NCBI GenBank assembly: GCA_023416545.1
Contig: JAEZHO010000167.1
Span: 1-8,897, forward strand
Direction: 5' to 3'
DNA length: 8,897 bases
Source: Pseudomonadota bacterium
Lineage (GTDB): Bacteria; Pseudomonadota; Alphaproteobacteria; Rhizobiales; Rhizobiaceae
Part shown: positions 4,879 to 8,897 of the stretch, one piece after another
Layout: the number at the start of each line of letters is the position of its first letter
Position numbering within the stretch: the first letter of the stretch is position 1
Notes under the pieces: model-generated
The model's database searches: none
Told to the model about the DNA's origin: nothing
What the model saw: only the letters and a program-made list of their open reading frames with translations
Position numbers and translations under genes: made by a program

Positions 4879-6668
4879 TGGAAAAGAACCGCAATTACCT
4901 TATTGCGATCGCCCTCTCGGTGGTGATCGTCCTTGCCTGGCAATTCCTCTACATGAACCCGAGGATGGAAGCGCAGCAGCGGGCACTCGAGGCGCAGCAG
5001 GCACTGCAGGGCGAATCCGCGCAGCCGGTAACGCCTGAAAGCCCGGGCGCAACCGTGAGCGGCAGCCTTCCGGGCGCCAGCCAGGCCCAGGCGACGCAGA
5101 ACCGCGAGCAGGCCGTGGCGGCTAGCCCGCGCGTTGCCATCGATACGCCCGCCCTGTCCGGCTCCATCAACCTCGTCGGGGCGCGCTTCGACGACCTGAA
5201 GCTGCGCGATTACCACGAGACGGTCGACGACAAGAGCCCGATCATCACGCTGTTCTCGCCTGCAAATACCGCCGACGGCTATTTCACCGAACTCGGCTTC
5301 GTCCAGAGCGACGATTCCGGCTCGGTGCCCGGCCCGTCCACGCAATGGACGCTGGCAAGCGGCGACAAGCTGAGGGTGGACACCCCGGTCGTCCTCACCT
5401 TCACCAACGAGAAGGGCGTGGTCTTCACGCGCACCATCTCGGTGGACGAGCACTACCTGCTCAACGTCACGGACAAGATCGAGAACCCGACGGCCGAAGC
5501 GATCTCGCTCGCGCCCTACGGCCGCGTCACGCGCTACAACAAGCCGGCAACGCCTTCCGTCTACGTTATTCACGAAGGCTTCATCGGCGTGCTCGGCGAG
5601 AACGGGCTGATCGAGGAAAGCTACGACGACGTCGACGAGGAAGCGGTCGCCAACGCCAAGGCGACCGGCGGATGGCTCGGCATCACGGACAAGTACTGGG
5701 CCGCCACGCTGGTCCCGCCGCAGTCGCTCCCCTACGAGTCCCGCTTCTCCCACTTCAAGGACGGCCAGCCGCGCTACCAGGCCGACTTCCGGAGCGATGC
5801 ACTGACGGTCGCGCCGGGCGAAACGGTGGAAGTCACCAACCTGATCTTCGCAGGCGCCAAGGAAGTTCCGCTCGTCGACCAGTACGAGGAACAGTACTCG
5901 ATCCCGCGCTTCGAGCTTCTGATCGACTGGGGATGGTTCTACTTCATCACCAAGCCGATGTTCCACCTGATGGACTTCTTCTTCCGCTACTTCGGCAATT
6001 TCGGCGTTGCGATCCTGCTGACGACCATCGTCGTCAAGGCGATCTTCTTCCCGCTTGCCAGCAAGCAGTACGCCTCCATGGCCAACATGAAGCGCGTGCA
6101 GCCGAAAATGGAGGAGCTGAAGGCCAAGCATGGCGATGACCGCATGGCCATGCAGCAGGCGATGATGCAGCTCTACAAGGAGGAGAAGATCAATCCGATC
6201 GCCGGCTGCTGGCCGATCCTCCTGCAGATCCCGGTCTTCTTCGCGCTCTACAAGGTGATCTACGTCACCATCGAGATGCGCCACGCGCCGTTCTTCGGCT
6301 GGATCCAGGACCTGTCGGCACCCGATCCGACGTCGCTCTTCAACCTGTTCGGCCTCCTGCCCTTCGGTGTCCCTGGCTTCCTGCTCATCGGCGTATGGCC
6401 GCTGATCATGGGCATCACCATGTGGCTGCAGATGCGCATGAACCCGACGCCGCCGGATCCGACACAGGCGATGATCTTCAACTGGATGCCGCTGGTCTTC
6501 ACCTTCATGCTGGCAACCTTCCCGGCCGGCCTGGTGATCTACTGGGCCTGGAACAACACGCTGTCGATCATGCAGCAGGCGCTGATCATGAAGCGTCACG
6601 GGGCGAAGATCGAGCTCTTCGACAACATCAAGTCCCTGTTCCGGCGAAAGCCGGCGCCCAACAAGTAA
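4875..6668 (+). CDS. yidC: Membrane protein insertase YidC (Oxa1 family)
   Basis: A 597-residue inner-membrane insertase that integrates proteins alone or with SecYEG. It starts with a signal-anchor TM1 (about 8-27), followed by a Gln/Ala/Pro-rich linker (about 30-85) and a large periplasmic P1 beta domain (about 88-340), as in Gram-negative YidC. The conserved Oxa1-type core is about 352-577: TM2 with Lys388 at the place of the essential hydrophilic-groove arginine of E. coli (Arg366); a cytoplasmic loop with KRVQPKMEELKAKHGDD and the motif KEEKINPIAGCWPILLQIPV leading into TM3; and three further helices, ending in the FPAGLVIYWAWNN segment. A short basic tail closes the protein. The ATG at 4875 overlaps the rnpA stop (ATGA); the second ATG at 4878 has better spacing to AGGA (4867-4870) and may be the true start, shortening the protein by one residue. 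yidD, which separates these genes in many bacteria, is absent. The operon ends in a terminator. Confidence 0.97.
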   Translation: MMEKNRNYLIAIALSVVIVLAWQFLYMNPRMEAQQRALEAQQALQGESAQPVTPESPGATVSGSLPGASQAQATQNREQAVAASPRVAIDTPALSGSINLVGARFDDLKLRDYHETVDDKSPIITLFSPANTADGYFTELGFVQSDDSGSVPGPSTQWTLASGDKLRVDTPVVLTFTNEKGVVFTRTISVDEHYLLNVTDKIENPTAEAISLAPYGRVTRYNKPATPSVYVIHEGFIGVLGENGLIEESYDDVDEEAVANAKATGGWLGITDKYWAATLVPPQSLPYESRFSHFKDGQPRYQADFRSDALTVAPGETVEVTNLIFAGAKEVPLVDQYEEQYSIPRFELLIDWGWFYFITKPMFHLMDFFFRYFGNFGVAILLTTIVVKAIFFPLASKQYASMANMKRVQPKMEELKAKHGDDRMAMQQAMMQLYKEEKINPIAGCWPILLQIPVFFALYKVIYVTIEMRHAPFFGWIQDLSAPDPTSLFNLFGLLPFGVPGFLLIGVWPLIMGITMWLQMRMNPTPPDPTQAMIFNWMPLVFTFMLATFPAGLVIYWAWNNTLSIMQQALIMKRHGAKIELFDNIKSLFRRKPAPNK

Positions 6669-6673
6669 CAGCG

Positions 6674-6708
6674 AAAAAGCCCCGGCACGCCCCGGGGCTT
6701 TTTCTTTT
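6674..6708 (+). terminator. Rho-independent terminator after yidC
   Basis: A perfect 12-bp stem pairs AAAAAGCCCCGG (6674-6685) with CCGGGGCTTTTT (6692-6703) around a 6-base loop, followed by CTTTT. It lies 5 bases after the yidC stop codon. The A tract on the other side means it could also act on minus-strand transcripts, though no minus-strand gene lies there. It closes the rpmH-rnpA-yidC operon. Confidence 0.93.
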
Positions 6709-6735
6709 CGGGACACGGTGCCGACCGGCCGCAGC

Positions 6736-6764
6736 TTGACAAGTGGGAGCAAAACCGGGAAGCC
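6736..6764 (+). promoter_or_regulatory. Possible engB promoter
   Basis: A full TTGACA (6736-6741) lies between the yidC terminator and engB, inside CTTGACA, which suits rhizobial -35 boxes. However, the -10 expected 17-18 bases later (GAAGCC/AAGCCC, near 6759-6765) matches poorly. A promoter is needed somewhere here because of the terminator. Confidence 0.35.
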
Positions 6765-6797
6765 CTGCCCCTCGACAGACACGGAAACGAGACCATC

Positions 6798-7460
6798 ATG
6801 CCCGCGACCACGACCCCGGACGAAAAGCCGCTCTTCGGCCGCCCCTGGATCTTCATCCGCGGCGTTCCCTCCCTGAAGTTCCTTCCTCCGGAGGGGCCGC
6901 TGGAAGTCGCCTTCGCCGGACGCTCGAATGTCGGCAAGTCGTCGCTGATCAACGCCCTTGTCGGTCACAAGGGCCTTGCACGGACGTCGAACACGCCGGG
7001 CCGCACGCAGGAACTCAACTATTTCGTGCCGGAGGGATATTCCGGCGAGGGTGGCGACCTGCCGCCGATGGCGCTCGTCGACATGCCGGGCTACGGCTAT
7101 GCGCAGGCACCGAAGGACCAGGTGGACGCCTGGACCAAGCTGGTTTTCGATTATCTCCGCGGCAGGGCGACGCTGAAGCGTGTCTACGTGCTGATCGACA
7201 GCCGCCACGGCATCATGAAAAAAGACGAGGAAGTCCTCGACCTCCTCGACAAGGCTGCCGTGTCCTACCAGATCGTTCTAACCAAGACGGACAAGATCAA
7301 GGAGGCGGGCGTGCCCCGGCTGATTTCCGAAACTACGGAAAAGATCCGCAAGCGTCCGGCCGCCTACCCCGAGATCATCGCCACGTCCTCCGAAAAGGGC
7401 AAAGGGCTCGATGAACTCCGCCGGACCATTGCCGACACGGTCGGCTATCCTTCCGTATAA
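6798..7460 (+). CDS. engB: Ribosome biogenesis GTP-binding protein EngB (YihA/YsxC)
   Basis: A 220-residue TRAFAC-class GTPase needed for late assembly of the 50S subunit. All G motifs are present and intact: G1 GRSNVGKS (41-48), the switch/G2 segment SNTPGRTQ (64-71), G3 DMPGYGYA (95-102), G4 TKTD (162-165) and G5 TSSEKGKG (196-203). The length and the N-terminal approach (FIRGVPSLKFLP) fit the family. The ATG at 6798 has only a weak upstream site (GGAAACGAG), so translation may be modest. It comes 129 bases after yidC but beyond a strong terminator, so it probably has its own promoter. argB starts 75 bases downstream and may be co-transcribed. Confidence 0.95.
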   Translation: MPATTTPDEKPLFGRPWIFIRGVPSLKFLPPEGPLEVAFAGRSNVGKSSLINALVGHKGLARTSNTPGRTQELNYFVPEGYSGEGGDLPPMALVDMPGYGYAQAPKDQVDAWTKLVFDYLRGRATLKRVYVLIDSRHGIMKKDEEVLDLLDKAAVSYQIVLTKTDKIKEAGVPRLISETTEKIRKRPAAYPEIIATSSEKGKGLDELRRTIADTVGYPSV

Positions 7461-7462
7461 AC

Positions 7463-7476
7463 GCCGCGACCGCGGC
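7463..7476 (+). repeat. Short inverted repeat between engB and argB
   Basis: GCCGCG (7463-7468) and CGCGGC (7471-7476) are separated by AC and can form a small GC-rich hairpin starting 3 bases after the engB stop. It is followed by CGGTTTC, with no real T run, so at best it is a weak or attenuating terminator. It may instead be chance in GC-rich DNA. Confidence 0.3.
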
Positions 7477-7535
7477 CGGTTTCATCCGTCACGAACCTGC
7501 GCTAAAACGCGCCGATCAAAAACACAGGGATCTCC

Positions 7536-8423
7536 ATGAGCGCGACCGACAGCGAACTCCAGGCGAAACTTCTGGCCCAGGCGCTGCCCTACATGCAGCG
7601 CTACGAGAACAAGACGATCGTCGTGAAGTATGGCGGGCACGCCATGGGCGACAACGATCTCGGTAAGGCGTTTGCAGCCGACATCGCGCTCCTCAAGCAA
7701 TCCGGCGTGAACCCGATCGTGGTCCACGGCGGCGGCCCGCAGATCGGCGCCATGCTGAACAAGATGGGGATCGAATCAAAATTCGAGGGCGGGCTGCGCG
7801 TCACGGACGCCAAGACGGTCGAGATCGTCGAAATGGTCCTGGCCGGCTCCATCAACAAGGAGATCGTCGCGCTCATCAACCAGACGGGCGAATGGGCGAT
7901 CGGACTGTGCGGCAAGGACGGCAACATGGTCTTCGCCGAGAAGGCGAAGAAGACCATCATCGATCCGGATTCCAACATCGAGCGGGTGCTCGATCTCGGC
8001 TTCGTCGGTGAAGTCGTGGAGGTCGACCGGACGCTGCTCGACCTGCTTGCCAAATCGGAGATGATCCCCGTCATCGCACCCGTTGCACCCGGCCGGGACG
8101 GCGCGACCTACAACATCAACGCGGACACCTTCGCCGGCGCGATCGCCGGGGCACTGAGGGCGACCCGCCTGCTGTTCCTGACGGACGTGCCGGGCGTTCT
8201 CGACAAGAACAAGCAACTCATCAAGGAACTTTCGGTCGCCGAGGCGCAGGCGCTGATCAAGGACGGGACGATTTCCGGGGGCATGATCCCCAAGGTCGAA
8301 ACCTGCATCGACGCCATCAGGGCAGGCGTGCAGGGCGTCGTCATCCTCAACGGCAAGGCGGCCCATTCCGTGCTGCTCGAGATCTTCACCGAAGGCGGCG
8401 CCGGAACACTGATCGTCCCCTGA
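7536..8423 (+). CDS. argB: Acetylglutamate kinase
   Basis: A 295-residue amino acid kinase that phosphorylates N-acetyl-L-glutamate with ATP, the second step of arginine biosynthesis, in the cytoplasm. Key motifs are KYGGHAM (31-37, phosphate-binding Lys31 and glycines), VVHGGGPQI (62-70), EGGLRVTD (84-91, acetylglutamate binding), NINADTFAG (193-201) and SGGMIPKVE (247-255, with catalytic Lys253). The extra N-terminal helix (LLAQALPYMQRYENKTIVV) and the C-terminal HSVLLEIFTEGGAGT stretch (277-291) are features of hexameric, arginine-inhibited enzymes, so feedback inhibition by arginine is likely. ATG at 7536 follows AGGGA (7526-7530) by 5 bases. Its TGA touches the stop codon of the convergent EamA gene. 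Confidence 0.97.
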   Translation: MSATDSELQAKLLAQALPYMQRYENKTIVVKYGGHAMGDNDLGKAFAADIALLKQSGVNPIVVHGGGPQIGAMLNKMGIESKFEGGLRVTDAKTVEIVEMVLAGSINKEIVALINQTGEWAIGLCGKDGNMVFAEKAKKTIIDPDSNIERVLDLGFVGEVVEVDRTLLDLLAKSEMIPVIAPVAPGRDGATYNINADTFAGAIAGALRATRLLFLTDVPGVLDKNKQLIKELSVAEAQALIKDGTISGGMIPKVETCIDAIRAGVQGVVILNGKAAHSVLLEIFTEGGAGTLIVP

Positions 8424-8432
8424 TCAGATCAG
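8420..8432. repeat. 13-base palindrome across the convergent stop codons
   Basis: CTGATC-A-GATCAG (8420-8432) is a perfect odd palindrome. It contains the argB TGA (8421-8423) and the opposing EamA TGA (8424-8426 on the minus strand). It is not a convincing terminator: the stem is 5-6 bp and there is no T run on either side. Confidence 0.45.
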
Positions 8433-8897
8433 GACCAGCGCCAGGATCCCCAGAACGATCAACACGCAGCCGGCGATCTCCAGCCGGTTGATATGCTCCT
8501 TGAAGATGAAGACGGACGAGGCGAAGGTGAAGAGCATTTCCACCTGCGCCAGCGCCTTGATGACCGCCGCCGGCTGAAGCGTCATCGCGGTGAACCAGCC
8601 GAAGGATGCCGTCGCCCCGACAAAGCCGACCAGCGCCGCCGGGCGCCAGGCGGCAACGACCTTGCCCAGTTCCTCGCGCTCCCGCAGCACGATCCACACG
8701 AGCATCGCGAGCGCCTGCATGATGATCACGATCATCAGCGTGTAACCCGCCTGGACGACGGGATCGGGCACCGGCAGGCTCTGCGCCAGCGACAGCGAGG
8801 CGTAGCGGTAGGAGACGCCGGATATTCCGAACAGAAATCCCGACATCAGGCCGATGACGGCCGTACGGCTGCCTATCGAGGTAATGAGGGACCTTGC
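8424..8897 (-). CDS. EamA/DMT-family transporter, C-terminal part (partial)
   Basis: The minus-strand frame is open from the right edge of the window to a TGA at 8424. The visible 157 residues are therefore the C-terminal half of a protein whose start lies beyond 8897; the internal Met at 8846 is not a likely start because the frame continues upstream without a stop. Five hydrophobic helices are visible: one around the GLMSGFLFGISG segment, then AGYTLMIVIIMQALAMLVWI, PAALVGFVGATASFGWF, an AVIKALAQVEMLFTFASSVF segment and RLEIAGCVLIVLGILALVL at the end. The pattern, with QVEMLFTF followed by KEHINRLEIAG, is typical of the second EamA repeat of drug/metabolite transporter permeases, which usually have 10 helices and about 300 residues. 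The substrate cannot be told. It converges on argB with no bases between the stop codons. Confidence 0.85.
   Translation of the reverse strand, partial: ARSLITSIGSRTAVIGLMSGFLFGISGVSYRYASLSLAQSLPVPDPVVQAGYTLMIVIIMQALAMLVWIVLREREELGKVVAAWRPAALVGFVGATASFGWFTAMTLQPAAVIKALAQVEMLFTFASSVFIFKEHINRLEIAGCVLIVLGILALVLI

Noticed and set aside
4749..7208. An 819-codon minus-strand open frame opposite rnpA, yidC and engB
   Set aside because: It spans three confidently identified genes and the yidC terminator. The translation is Arg/Asp/Val/His-rich, typical of antisense reading of GC-rich codons.
1..8897. Search for CRISPR arrays, insertion sequences, toxin-antitoxin, restriction or anti-phage genes
   Set aside because: No spaced direct repeats, terminal inverted repeats, transposase motifs or defence-type domains were seen. 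Every long gene belongs to a familiar housekeeping or signalling family.

Overview
The window looks like an ordinary chromosomal segment of a GC-rich alphaproteobacterium, most likely a member of the Rhizobiaceae/Hyphomicrobiales (Ensifer-, Rhizobium- or Agrobacterium-like). The pointers are high GC, the rpmH-rnpA-yidC-engB-argB order with no yidD between rnpA and yidC, and a chemoreceptor ending in the DWEEF pentapeptide. The genus is inferred from gene content and style; no database search was done.

Layout. (1) Bases 1-18 are the 5' end of a minus-strand tRNA gene, probably tRNA-Arg, cut by the window edge. (2) Bases 148-3872 hold two minus-strand signalling genes: a methyl-accepting chemotaxis protein (3872 to 1794) and, downstream, a membrane sensor histidine kinase (1644 to 148). 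A strong intrinsic terminator lies between them, so the kinase probably has its own promoter. (3) Bases 3873-4320 are a divergent intergenic region. It carries the rpmH promoter, several inverted repeats and a structured rpmH leader. (4) Bases 4321-6668 form a tightly packed plus-strand operon for ribosomal protein L34 (rpmH), the RNase P protein (rnpA) and the YidC membrane insertase, closed by a textbook terminator at 6674-6708. (5) Bases 6798-8423 carry the ribosome-assembly GTPase EngB (YihA/YsxC) and the arginine-biosynthesis enzyme N-acetylglutamate kinase (argB). (6) Bases 8424-8897 hold the C-terminal part of a minus-strand EamA/DMT transporter. Its stop codon abuts that of argB with no base between.

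How the genes work together. rpmH, rnpA, yidC and engB are all growth-linked: a ribosomal protein, tRNA processing, membrane protein insertion and 50S maturation. argB is metabolic and probably feedback-inhibited by arginine. The MCP and the kinase are sensory proteins with no che genes or response regulator beside them in the window.

I found no phage, transposon, CRISPR, toxin-antitoxin or defence system, and nothing that amounts to a new system. The most interesting unexplained parts are the inverted repeats upstream of rpmH, the apparent lack of a normally placed Shine-Dalgarno at rpmH, and the overlapping or abutting gene junctions. Very long open frames opposite the MCP, kinase and yidC genes are antisense artefacts of GC-rich codon use and are not annotated.
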